Made by a program: the position numbers and the translations under genes. Shown here one piece after another: positions 36,704-49,900 of a DNA stretch of 64,000 nt; within the stretch, counting starts at the first letter, position 1, and each line of letters starts with the position of its first letter. Under the pieces are notes generated by a model that was not told the DNA's origin, did no database searches, and saw only the letters and a list, made by a program, of their open reading frames with translations. The DNA is from Neelides folsomi (taxonomy: Eukaryota; Arthropoda; Collembola; Neelipleona; Neelidae): NCBI GenBank assembly GCA_034687125.1, contig JAQGBZ010000002.1, forward strand, positions 434,001-498,000. Reading direction: 5' to 3'.

Positions 36704-36741
36704 TTTAAATAGACCTGCCGTTGTCCGCTCGCGACCAGTCG
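36704..36741 (+). promoter_or_regulatory. TATA-like box and initiator of the Gly-rich gene
   Basis: TTTAAATAG at 36704-36712 and CAGTCG at 36736-36741, with the initiator A (36737) 33 nt after the first T. This predicts a leader of ~119 nt before the ATG at 36856. The promoter fits within the short gap after the AFG2A stop at 36565, so the two genes appear separately transcribed. Confidence 0.6.
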
Positions 36742-36855
36742 TCGGCTCCCAAACATCCAACACACGATCACACATATATTTATTATTTGATTTTAACCAG
36801 AGATTTTAATTATTTAACTTTAACCGGTTTTCACTTTAGTCAAGTGTTAGTCAAA

Positions 36856-37671
36856 ATGATCTTTTTAATTCTCATCGCGATCATTCCCTTTACCTTCGGT
36901 CAAGATCCCATACGTAATGACGCCGTCCACGCCACAGCAGCCGCCGACGCTCACGTTGCAGCTGCAGCTCAATCCCTTCCACCTCCAGGTCCAATTGGCG
37001 GATTTCCTGGAGGATACCCTGGATTTCCTGGTTTAGGTAAATTTAATTTTTCTAATTCCCGGGAGTGCGAAAAAGAGAAGAAATCATTTTTTTCTCTTGT
37101 AGGATTTTCCAAGAGCATCTCGGCTGGTTACGGACCTTTTCTTGGAGCTTTAGGCGGTTTAGGCGGCTTGGGAGGTTTGAGTGGCTTGGGGGCTCCTCCT
37201 CTTCCTATTGATGGTATTTGGCTGATTTAAGAAATTGTAGTATTTAATTAATTGAATGTGTATGGATTTCATGTGTAGTGATTTTATTCACAATTAAAAT
37301 TTTATTTATTTTTATTTATTTTAGGGCCAATTGGAGATCCAGGTCTTGGAGTTGGAGGTTTCGGAGGTCTGGGCCCATCATATTTGCCTGCCAGCTTGAT
37401 CGGGTCATGGGGCGCACTTAAAGGCGACATTCTCTTCCCTTGTGTCATCGTCGTGTTCTTCATCGTGGGGGTCTGGACGGTGATCAATTTCCTTCTCGCC
37501 CTCGCTGTGCCCTTCATTGCCAAGAAGATGAGTATGATGGGTATGATGGGAGCTATGGGTGGAAAGAAGTCGATGTTGAGGAGAGAAGTCCAAGACCCCG
37601 ATCCCGACTCACCCGAAAACCAAAAGATCCTCGATGGGATTGAAAAAATGGAAAATGAATGGGGGAGCTAG
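36856..37671 (+). CDS. Gly-rich secreted/membrane protein of unknown function
   Basis: Exons 36856-37036, 37103-37213 and 37325-37671 join in phase 1 at both introns (66 and 111 bp), giving 212 residues. Residues 1-15 are a signal peptide (MIFLILIAIIPFTFG). An Ala/His segment follows (VHATAAADAHVAAAAQ), then Pro/Gly repeats (GGFPGGYPGFPGLG, GGLGGLGGLSGLG, GVGGFGGLG). A single strong hydrophobic stretch at ~133-162 and a basic, Met-rich (MSMMGMMGAMGG) then acidic tail complete it. The likely topology is type I, with a Gly-rich ectodomain and a cytoplasmic tail. The first intron is a multiple of three without stops, so its retention would also be readable. I do not recognise the family; Gly/Pro repeats suggest a cuticle, silk-like or matrix-associated role, which is only inference. 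Confidence 0.8.
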
Positions 37672-37684
37672 TCATGTTGTGATT

Positions 37685-37690
37685 AATAAA
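37685..37690 (+). terminator. Polyadenylation signal of the Gly-rich gene
   Basis: AATAAA lies 13 nt after the stop at 37671, implying a very short 3' UTR. This leaves room before the convergent Pvf gene, whose stop is at 37931. Confidence 0.65.
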
Positions 37691-37930
37691 ATAAATTGAG
37701 ATTTTAATGAACTGAAAAATAAAACATACAAAGTTACAAGGTTAAATAAAACTCAAATGCCTTTCATTTAAACATGGAATTTAACAAATCCCACCATTTG
37801 ACATTCATCTGACATAACGGAACACGGCACTCGAACCAAATAGCTTAAAATATATTACAAATATATGACACATAGATGATTTTATAAACAAGCGGTCCAA
37901 TGTATATTTACACACTCCTTCTTTGGCCTT

Positions 37931-40900
37931 TTAATTGGGGTTGTAGGGATGAGTCCAAGAGGAACGTTCCTTCTTCCGAGAACATCTCCCAGCAAGATGA
38001 ATGTAAACTCCGTAAGCACACGTCGGCTCTTCACATCGTCCAGATTGAACACACCTGGAAAAACCTCATTAAATTCCACCAACATTGTTCACAACTAATA
38101 GGAGCTTAGATATAGGGAAATGATCCACTGGCGGAAATGTACCTTAAAAGGGCCACAACTTCCAAAAGGCCTACTGTGAGGACTTTGACTCATTTGGTTC
38201 AAGATTTATGAGGTTTGGATTCCTAATAAAGAAACCAACACCCTCGGAGCTTCCAAACAACCAAATTCCTTATTCATATTCACTTATTCAATTCATCCCT
38301 ACAAGTCCCATCATATGTTAAATATCTCCTAAATGTCACTATATAGCATCTGCGTTCAATTAAAACATGTCTGGGAGGAGTTTGGCAAATGGACACCTGA
38401 ATGGATGGGATCTGCATATTGTAACTGGATATATGATACAATATAAATGTAAGTTCCTGGACCTCACCATTTGTCTTGCATGCTGAAGAAGTCTTTTCCT
38501 CTCTTGAGTCGGAGACAGTAGTTGTCCTTATCAAAGCAATCGCAAGAACACGAGCCATCAGGAAGAACTCGTTCAGTAAACGCCGACGGACACGGGCACC
38601 TGACAAAATCACACATCTTAGGCTTATGGGATATTATAAGTCAATTGAGAAAGAAACCTTTCATTTACATCTCTTATCAATTAATCAAATATTCAATTAT
38701 GTGTGAGATATCTCCATACTCTGCATATATTTAATAGAATGGATGAATAATATTATGTAGTAGGAATACATACATGTAAAGTATGGATTTATGTATCTGA
38801 TATTATGTAAAATATTTGGAAATTATACAAGAAAGGTTTGGGCTAACTTAATAGATAAATTCGAATATTCGACCATTTATGCTTGGAGAAGTTTTAAAGG
38901 AAGAGATGAATTAAAAATTTATATGAGCTTTATCGTATATGTGTTGATATATTAAGTTTTGGTATACATGTATTTACAATTAGTATATGTATCAGTATAT
39001 AATAAATTTGAAGATAAGGAGAATTGTTGGGCTGGATTTGTTGTAGGTGTTGAACCCCAAAGGCCTCTTGGTTCATTTGAAAAAGAGGTGAGGAGAAAGA
39101 AGGACCAAATAAGCTGAAATCTCATTTGTTCCTTCGTGGAGTCAACGGGGAAGAAGTGAACAATGAAGTCGGACCGAGGTCATGTGTAAAAAACCATCGA
39201 TGACTCATTTCTATTGAGCATTTGGATTCAATGTGGACAAACAAGAACCATCGGCATTGTTCACATTGAAGATCATTTCTCTTCTACAGGTGTAGTTTGT
39301 ATAGCAGGTGTGGTGGAGACACGTCGGGTGCATCCTTGGCATAAACACAAACATGTGACAATGGCTGTTTAATGAGGATGGGTCAAATCTCGTGGGGAGA
39401 AATGAACGAGGAAGCAAAGGGGGCAATTTTCCTTTTGGAGAAATAATTAATTCCGTAAAAAGTTCATCTTGGATCGTGATTTAAATAAATGAATTATCAT
39501 TCGCTTTCTTTTAATATAAATTTACATATACCTTAAATACCTACCTACTCTAATATATGTATGTATTACATCTATGTTGTGTAAATGTTTTATATTCATA
39601 CCGAGTAGGTTTATTATATTTAATCCAATTACGGTCAAATAATTAATCAATGAAATTAATCCAACTGGTTAAATATATATTAATTGGGGTTCATGTTTAA
39701 ATGACATTTCTTACTGGTGTTTTGTCCGATGAGTCTTTTTGGATGAAGATTCATATGGGAGCGGAGAGTCCAAATGGTTTCCATTTTTTGACCCTGGAGG
39801 TGGAGGGACAACTCCATCCCTTGGCATTAAATCTTCCATTCGATCTCGACACTCGCACTCGGTATGGTTATAGAAAACGAGTCGTTCTACTGAAGATCCT
39901 CTCGACGAGTCCACGGTGATCGTCTTTAAAACAAAATCATTCAATATAACATATATAGGTATACATATAATATATCACATTATATAAATATTATATATTT
40001 CATCTCAGCTCCTCCCACGCTTTTTAAACTGCAATTTCTGAGCAACTTTCCTTTTTTCTCTTTTATTGATTTTGACGTGAAATTCCGCCTCTAACACGTG
40101 GCATTCGTCTGATGTGCCATTATTTAAGAACCCGCCTTTGTGTCAAAAGGACTAAAAGGAGTAAGATGAATGTCCCCAACAATCACAATAAAACTCTTTT
40201 GGTTAAAATATCAATCCGCACATTGAATATAGATATAAGCAACGTTATTTTATATCTAACATTAATGTTATAAAGAAATGTCTAGCTTTTGATGAGCGCG
40301 GGAGGAAATGCAATTTGTCTTCGTTTCAACGTCAAAGGGACCAAGGAGCAGATAAATGAAAATTGAGGGATGATTTAGGGAAAAACAATGACGGTTTTCG
40401 AGGGAGGAACCCGTCCTTAATTCATCATGTGAGGAGTCAAAAGCAGGAAGCCCCAGTTTGTCAATTTGAATAATCCCGCCCTTCTCGCACATTTTTAAGG
40501 GTTGGACAACAAAACCGCGTGTGTTTGAAGGAATGGGGACGCGTGTGAAAAGTGAGAAATGTGTTTTGATGTCTCTTTGACCGCCGCCTTCATTTCCCCC
40601 ATCACCCTCACCGGGATTCACAAGGAGAAGAATGAGAAGAAAGGAGCGAATGGGCAATAAGTTTTCCCTCAACTCTTTAATGACTAATTATTTACTAATC
40701 TAATGCTTCTCCACCTTGTTAATGAAGGGCGTGGAGAATTTTAATTGCACCGTAAACCTCATAATTCCTCTGGCCGGTCCAAAGCTAATTGTTAAACCAC
40801 CTTCATGCACAACAGTGCTGTACAAGTGAAAGTCATACAAAGTAATTTGTACAACTAATCTATCTAATATGGATTACAATTACAATATAACTAATTAATA

Positions 40901-43900
40901 TAAATATTTCATTAATATGATACATATATGTAAATTACATATGTATCTATCCTACATTAACTGCGTTATAAGAATTATAGGTTTATTACTATCCAAGTAA
41001 TGATCATAGATGCAGTTAATTATACTAAAATATTTTATCCGCTTTGACCTCTTGTTTAAAAATTTCAAAAATTTTCACAATTCCTTTTAAGTGAGATTTA
41101 GGCCGAAGATATTAAGGAGATTGAAAAAAGACTATTATTTGGCAAGAGAGCGATCTTTGACTTGAATCAATTTAAAATGATTGGGAAAACAGAAGTGGTT
41201 AAATTGATTGAGCGGAAAGTAAACATAAATTGAATCCTAAATAAAAGTACTAATACTTATGTATTACATATGTACATTACATAATACCTTAACCATATTT
41301 ATGGGACCGCTTTTTTGGTGTAAATAACTTTTTTTATTAATCAACCAATTTTCATGAAATTTGAACCCAATATGTACAATATCATGTAGTTTAAGGGAAA
41401 AAATATTTGGTGTCAAAGGTTGGCTTAAATGAACTTCTTGAGTCGATATCACCAAACGTCAATCGCAGCCTTCTTTACAATATGAATCATTTTAGAGATG
41501 TTATATCGAATGGCCAGCATCCAGTTCGGACCTAAATCCATTAAACAACTAAAAAATATGGTACCAAATAGAAGCAAATGTAAATGTGAAACCAAATCAA
41601 ACAATGGAATCATTAAAAAAGCTTTAAATAGAGAATGGAAAAAATTTCCAATGGAGATAATCCGCTCGCGATTGACGATTGGCAACCGCGACTCAAGAAG
41701 TGCATTGAAGTTGATGGGTCGACTTTTGACACCCAACCTTTTTTGTCTTGTACATATTAGGTTCAAACTTCATGGCAATTTGTTGATTAATTAAAAAGTT
41801 ATATGAGAAAATAGCAATCCCGTAAATATGGTTAAGGGATTACAGTGTAGTACATGATTGTACATTTAATAAATATGTATGTATGGTATATGTATGGTAT
41901 TATTTAGTGTCAGTTGTTGAAGAGTTTCATTTTGAATCATCGTTGAGCTGAATCACTTAACTTGTCAAAATATGGATGGGAAATAAGAAGAAAATGAAGG
42001 ACTTGACATTTCCATATTTCTCTCCGCTTTTCTCTGCCACTTCCAATTATTCACCAATTGAACCTTTGAAGTTTAACCCAGCGACCAGATCTCCAAGTTT
42101 TTCATATTTTTTACTCAAACTCAGAGACATTTAAATATTCTGTGGAGGATGTGAATTTTAAACAAATCCCTGCATTTCCTTCACAGCTTGGTCCTACGGC
42201 TTATTAAGGACGGACTCAAGGTCGGGATGAAGCCACCAAGGGGTCTTTGAACATGCAAATAAAATCCCTCATTTTCAATTCCTCGCCTTAAGGAGATGTT
42301 GATGGGAGGTGACGGGAATTGTGCATCTTTCACTCATCAAAAAACAACGTGAACCTCCCTCATGCAAATCTTAGAAAAATTTGATTTCATCAAGGGAAAA
42401 TCCTAAGGTGAAAAAATGAAGTCTATTAAATAACATTGCCTTGACCTTTTAAATAAATAAAATCCCTTATCAAATTTTAGCATCAAATTACTCAAAGAAT
42501 GAAAAAAATCATAATTTGGAATTTATTACCTGTCACTTTCAATATTAAATATTACTAATATATTTTCTATTAAGTTCTATTAAACTTGAATAATTTCCAT
42601 TTGTCGATTGTGAATAACATTATTAAGGGAATTTGTCAATAAATGAATTCCATAGGCAAAGAGAAATAAACATATAAGAAATATGTAAGGATACAAAAAG
42701 TAATATTCAGATTATGTAATATATTCTTAGTATAATATAGGTATTGTAAATATATGTATTACTTATTATAATAGTATACATACTATTATGTATATTAAAA
42801 TACTAGGTATGTATTATGTATATTATGGAGGTGATTTTTTATAAAATTCCCCATGTCATAAGTTTGAATAGAATTGGGACATAAAGTAATATGTGAAAAG
42901 TGTTTGTATTTAAACGATGTTGTTCACCTCGGAACGAACATCGGACATCCCACATGGGAAGTGTTTGGTGAACAAAATTCCCATTCATCTTTTGACTCTC
43001 CCACCCTTCTTAACCCGTATACCTAAATACTGATGTGAGTGCTCAGTACTTGTTCAATTACTTAACTCAACATTACGCGTATGAATAAATTGATGGAAAA
43101 AACACAACAAGTTAATCGAATTCGTCCTCTTGGAATTTTCCATGAAATGGGAAGTGATTTGTCTTGTTCGTGACTAAGGGAGTTGAAAGAGATATCTTTT
43201 TCCATTGCGAACATGAGTTTTGGTAGTAGGGCACATCTCCACGAGCCGAGGGCTGAAGTTAATGGTAAGTAATGCCCAGAGTGCGTAGAACCCCACTCCC
43301 TTTAATACTCAAAAACATGTCTGGTCTGGATGTTTCGAGGAAGCCAACTCAAAGGGTCACATTTGCCATTATGCCTTGTTCATAAGAGGAAATGAAGGGC
43401 CATCAAACATGACGTGTTGGGAAAAGACTTCCCTTGCACAAAACTTCCTTTGATGGGAAGAATGGGAAATGAGGTGGAAAGATTTTTGCATATAAGCCAA
43501 TTCCCAACAATCCAAGTCTACCCGGGAAGTGCTAAAGAAGAATGAGGATTGTGGAAAATATAAAATCAGATTTATGACATTTCTCAGAGCGTGAACAAAA
43601 CGACAGTCGGCCTCTTTCCATCCAAAATCATTTTCTTAAATGGGGGACACTCGGGAATTTTAGACAACTCCGGGAGGAAGGGAAATCCAGCGACGCTTCA
43701 AAGAACCCAACATTCGGCACTCAAACAAAATGAGCATTTTTTATATTTCACTGAATTCCAGGAAATATTAATAAATAAATTCACCCGCCGCTAAAAAAAA
43801 CCATTTTAACTCACTTTATATCTTTGTATAGTACTTATGTAAATTGGCATTGTTTAGGGTCATTTCACAAAGTTTTGTTCCAAATAAAACTATTAATACT

Positions 43901-46900
43901 AATAACATTATTTTACTAGGTAAAATTCTTACGTAAAATGTGAGTTCGATCCTTTGGGTTGTTTTGGGTGAACATGAGAGAACGTCATGTCGACAGCAGC
44001 CCGTGTCATCCGAACATTGATGTAAAATGGTGCAATGAGGAACGTAGGTCTTTCCAGGATGAGGATAAAAATCTTGGACGCGGACGAGTCGTGGTTTTGG
44101 AACTTTACAACTCCCGTCCTTCGACACTTTCAATGCATGATTGATCGCTTCTCGTATTGAAGTATCTTAATGAAGAAAAATTAACAATTAATAATTAATA
44201 AGTTTTAAAAGCAACCTTGAATAATTAACCAAGGAGAACCATCATTTGCACAAAAATTAAATAAAAATATTTCAAATGTATTTAACCATAAATAAACTCA
44301 ATTAAGGTTTATTAGCTAGATGGGTAATGAAATGAATACAATACAATACATAACATATGTTATTGTACTAATATACCAATATGTAGGTATATACTTACAT
44401 ATATTGGAAATTTGATAAAAATATTTGGATGAGAAATGAATGAAAATCAACAATTTGAGAATGAGGCGAAAGACAAGCTGTGAGAAATGAATAATTTTTT
44501 TGTTTGTTAACAATCAAACGCGTCTCGCAAATAATGGAAGACGTCAAATGATCAACAATTAATGTCAAATCAAATGTAATTTATGCACCAACTTGTCAAT
44601 TGTGAATAGCCAACACTTCAAAGGTTTTCTTTCTTCAACCAAAATGAAAAGCATTTTCATGGCTAATTTCATGTTTGATAAATCCCCGCTGTTTGATACA
44701 ATTCGCCTTCGGTCGTTTGATCAAATCATAAATTTAATAAATTTAGCCATCTTCATTTACATATAAGAAATAATGAATAAATGAGAACTTTTTGTAAATC
44801 CTTAAAATTAAAGGCTTAAATATTAATTTAAAATTTGTAAAATATCAAAAAATAAATTAGTAGGTTTGAGTCCATACATTACATATATTAGCTCCATACA
44901 TTACATATGTAGATATATGGAAGCATGACAATTATTCCTCGGAATGTGAAGATCGTGGTCGGAGGAAAAAGAATGAAGGGAAAAGGTGGAGCTGAGGGCA
45001 TTAAGCTCAGAGAGATGAGGATTATTATACAGAGGAAGTGGAAGCGAAAGTGAAAAAAAAAGAATAAAAAAAGGGTAATAAATTTGGGGTGAAATGAGGG
45101 TTGTGAAGATTTGATCAGTTGGCCGCATCTTTCCATCCACAGAGAATTCGATCTCGGGAGAGGAAAAGGATTTGTTCATCCTTTTGGGTAGATTTAAAAG
45201 AAAGGAATTTGAATTGACATACCTGGGCCAGAAGATCCTTGAGATCCGCGGGAGGATCCCGCATGATGTCCATGTTGTTGCCCACCATTCTTGTGATGGT
45301 GGTTGTAGTGCCTTTGTGGTGGATGTGTAGGACTTAAGGAATTTCGCCTGTATTGCTCAACCCCTTGACGAGTTCCCAAATTCTGCCATTTGTACTGAGA
45401 GTAAGACATTTGGGGTGTTGGGGGAGTCGTCGTCGTCCTCATGGTCGTAGTCGTACGAGAAGTGCTTGGTGATGTTCGCCCTTTCCAGGCAGGATATTGA
45501 GAATGGCTCTAAAAGAACAAAAAATGAGTTTTAGGATTTCAGCCAAGTTTTTACAATAATTATAATTGGGTTGAGGATTAATGGGAAAATGAAGAGGGAT
45601 TGATTTCTTCATTAGTTTTCGCTTTATTGTTGATTTCATTAGATAAATGGGAGGTTGGTGTGTTCCCCTGGTAACCTGGTTCCTCTTGGGCACACGTGGA
45701 GATTTCTCTCATATGATGTGAACAATTTGGGATATCTCCCGGTGGAGGAAGATGGCCAATTCATCTTCTCTCCCCTCCTTCATGTATTTATGCAAATGAA
45801 GGTGATTCATTCATGAGAAGCCTCATCATCGTCTCCTTGATCATGATCACTACGCCACTTGAGAGTCGGATGCAAACACACCTTTTCTTACAAGATGACT
45901 CGAGGAAAAGAAGGTAAAATGGAACTCAACCTTTCACTCCCACAACTACAAAAAATAATATTCAAAGTGAATAATTTTAATTGTAAATTTAATTTTAAAT
46001 CCTCAAATATTAAAATAAAATGAAATTAAAAAATAAAATAATAAAAAATGAAATTTAATTTAGTCTTTACAAAAGTAAAACCAGGAAAATTATAAACATT
46101 TTAAAAATCCTTGTCAAAGTATGTTATGTTATTTGAAAGCAGATAATTAATCCTAATATGAATTGAGAAAGCTGTTTGTGTAAGTAACGATAAGTGTTTA
46201 AGATCTAAAGATAATCACTGTTTCCTATAACAAGATTTCATAAATGCATTCTCCAAATTGTTTATTCAAAATCTCTTGAGCTCCTGAGGGAGAAATACAT
46301 AAATAAGAACAATTGTTCCCTCATTTTCACAAGGACTGTCTTTTGAGTCTTGAAATTTCCTCAATGGCACAACACAACCGTACATAGGTACTTGTACATA
46401 CCTAAAATATGTACCATGTATACTTATGCAAGTATGTATGTTATGTATTATTTACAGTGTAGAGTCAAGAAGTGTTTTTAAGTGAAGTGCGGCTTTTCTC
46501 TTTTTACATTGAGAATGAAGAGTCACTTGAAGGCAAATTGTTTTGTTTAAAACCTCACAGTAGCAGAGAAGTGTTTTCGAGTCAAAGGGAGGAACTCAAC
46601 ATTTCCATTTCAAACCGCCCTTACAATTTCATTTAATCCTATCATTCAAATCCTTCATATCCCGACTCGCCCGTTCAATCAGACCAATTTCGATGAGATG
46701 GAAATTCAACGGTCATCGATAAATTATATCATTAATAGTCCTATTACACCCTTTGTACAAATACCATATACACTATATTTTATAAGGAAATGTTAGAATT
46801 CTATGAATATAGGCTTATTTTACTTATAGGATCAGCATATATTAGTAGTACACATATGAAATGTGTGAAATGTGTCCATTAATATTTATTGTTCATTTTA

Positions 46901-49900
46901 TATTATGGCAATTCCCCCTTTGCTCTTTCGCATTATAAATTTATCTTTTTGTAAATCTCGAGGATCGCGTTTCATTCGCAACGCCACGGCAGATCAACTC
47001 AATGACTCAGCTCGGGGGAAAAACATGAAAACTCCACGACACGCCGATTCCTTCATTTACTTGACACTTTCAATGGTGAACCAATTCCAGAAATTTCAAT
47101 CCTTCCGAATAGATAAATACTATTACATAACTACAAATTGTACTACATAAATACTATACTAGTAGACTAGTATCCTACATACATAACTATCCTACTCTAC
47201 TCCCTTCTGAATACAGATATATGGGAAATGGAAATTGGTGAAAAAAACGGAATGAGTTTGTTTAATCCGGCGCGAATGAATTATGAATGGAATAAAGATA
47301 GGAATTTTCTGGTTCTGCTAATTCTCATTATTGTCAAAGGTTTGGGTCAAGTCACGTGAATGATTTCCCTCTTGGGCGTTTGTCAATCCATGTGAGTTCA
47401 TATCCCTCGTTGGCAGCGGTAACGGTGTGCATGATGGAATTTGGGGTTATGAGATTAACGTGTTTGGATCGGCGATCATTTCCGATCCGAATTTCAATGT
47501 TTGGGGTTTAAAGGAAGGCGGACGGGTGAGGAATCGGACAAAACATTCATTGTGAGTGAAGGGGGGAGGTGAACCAAATGGTAAGAGATTTTAAAAGATT
47601 AAAGAATTCTTTTGAGTAAAAATGAAAACTTCCTTTGATTCCTCGTCCCTTCACATGTCAAATTTCACGCTTTCTCATTCTCCTACATTATGGCTCAATC
47701 CAAAACCCCTCATTTGTTCATCAATACAAATGTTTCAAATGTACATGTGTTTGATTGGGGAAATGGATAGATAACACAAAGATCAAATAACAGGTCAACA
47801 TGTGTTGGACAGAAATATAATACAAATACAAATTTGGGAAATTCGGGAAATTGGACAAAATTGAATTATAGGAGGAAAAATGAAAATAAAAAAATTGGGA
47901 ATTATAGTTACTTACTGTTTATTTGATTTAATTGAAACACAAACTGTTATTATTTATATTTTTTTTATCGATATACAAGATATACAGTACATATGGTATT
48001 TGTTTATATGGTATTTAGCGAAAATTTTAAAAAAATGTAAATTAAATGTGCGAGAAATTTAAGTTGACATTTTCATTTTTGGCACTTTGGGGTTTTTAAT
48101 GGGAGTGAGTTGAAGAATCGTCAATTTCCATCTTTCCACGTAAATCTCCTTTTATTAGTCACAAATTAAGAGAAAACATTGAGAAATGGATGGATGGGAA
48201 AAGGGGAGATTTAGATGCTCAGAGCTCCCCCCTTTACGCCCATTTAAATTTCCTATACCTTATATTACTTTTATACTTATTATTAAATGCACATATTTGA
48301 CATGTCTGACTTCTTTAGTGACTTCTGAGTGCGGGGTCATAAATGAAGAAAATGGTCATAAAAGTTTTCCTCATTCATCCTCAGAGACTTCAAATTTATG
48401 ATCCTTCTTTTACTCTCGTATTTACATATGATATGTCTGACACTCAAAATTTATATTTTATTTAACTTTCTCAAAGGGCATTTTAATATTAAAAAAGTTT
48501 GGTACTGTCACTTTAACTACGATGAATCTAATATTGGAAAAAAGTATTAGATGATATTAGTGATACTACAATATAAGTATGGTATGATATGATATGATAT
48601 TAGTATTATTATATATTACATACTATATAGGTAGTATATACTTCTATGTTACCATATACAGTAGAGATTTATTTTCTATTGAAAACAATATTCTTGCACT
48701 AGTTTTTTAAGTGGTTCTAAAATGGTTTGAAAGTTTCCTCGTTTCCCTTTCAATCGTCTGGGTCGTAAGTATGGATATTTTTGTTAATCTTCAAACTTGG
48801 TTTTATTGTCGGGACTTTTGGAGACGGACGAGTCGTGGTGAATGGGAAGTTCCTGACATTTTTCTCCTCAAGTGGTGGAAGATAAAGCTGGTTTTATTGG
48901 ATAATAAAATGGTTAATGGTCCACTTCTCCACAATTGTCAGTTCATTTAATGGGTTAGAAGGTTTGTAATGAGTGGCAAAGCCGGGCGATGAGTTCCATC
49001 ACCAAACACACAACAATGGACAGTTAAGGACCAAAATGGGCAAATAAATCAAATTCGTTATTTGTGACATAAAGGTAGGTTAGCTAAGTAACAATATTAA
49101 TATTAATCACATATAACTCTCTTGGACCATTGATGCCAAAAACCCCCGACGCCCTTTGGAGATTCGGAGGGGACAGAAGGAAATAAATCAAACAATTGAA
49201 GATTCCACTCCCAATTGCAATCTTCATCCTTCATCGCCAGAGTTATTCATTATTTTTCCTAATCAACTAATAACAATTGAAGATGGGCCTTTAGATAAAT
49301 GTTGGTTTTAGAGACAAGTCAATTTATCTTTATTTACGACCCTTCTTTTTCACTTTGACTCATTTGTTCACTTTCAATGATTTACCACTATTTGGGAAAT
49401 CAGTCGACATTTTTCTTCCACTTCCATTTTGCCTTTGCCAAATAAGTCTCATCCACATCGTCAAAAAGGGCAAATATGGCATTTAATCCAAGTGAGTGGT
49501 TTTGGAATATTTACCATAAATACAAACTTGTCCTCTTTCTCAGTCTATTTGTAAGTTGGAATAAATGGGCATTTAGTAGACATGTAAATCTGACGATCAT
49601 CATTCAAACCCTCGGCAAATTCCTGAAAGGAAATGTGAGAAAATGGAAAACCATTTGTCAATGTCTCGTCGCCCCTCATCGTCCAAACTCTCAAATCAAG
49701 ACTGTTATTTTAAATTCAAATGAGAAATGAAAGGAATTCAATGTTTTCTCACACTTCCCAAAAAATCAATTTCCCTATTTTTTCAATTTGAGCAACAATG
49801 TTTTACATGTAAGTAAGTATTCTTGTTCTTATTGTAATATAGTAATGAAGGGATTAATTGTTATTTTTTGTATGGGGATGAGTTGGAGTTAATTAAGCTT

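Noticed and set aside
39211-39426. Cys-containing minus-strand open frame (HPTCLHHTCYTNYTC) within the Pvf gene.
   Set aside because: Exon 5 (39715) joins exon 6 (38599) in correct phase without it, and the Cys pattern does not fit the Pvf tail. It is best seen as intron sequence.
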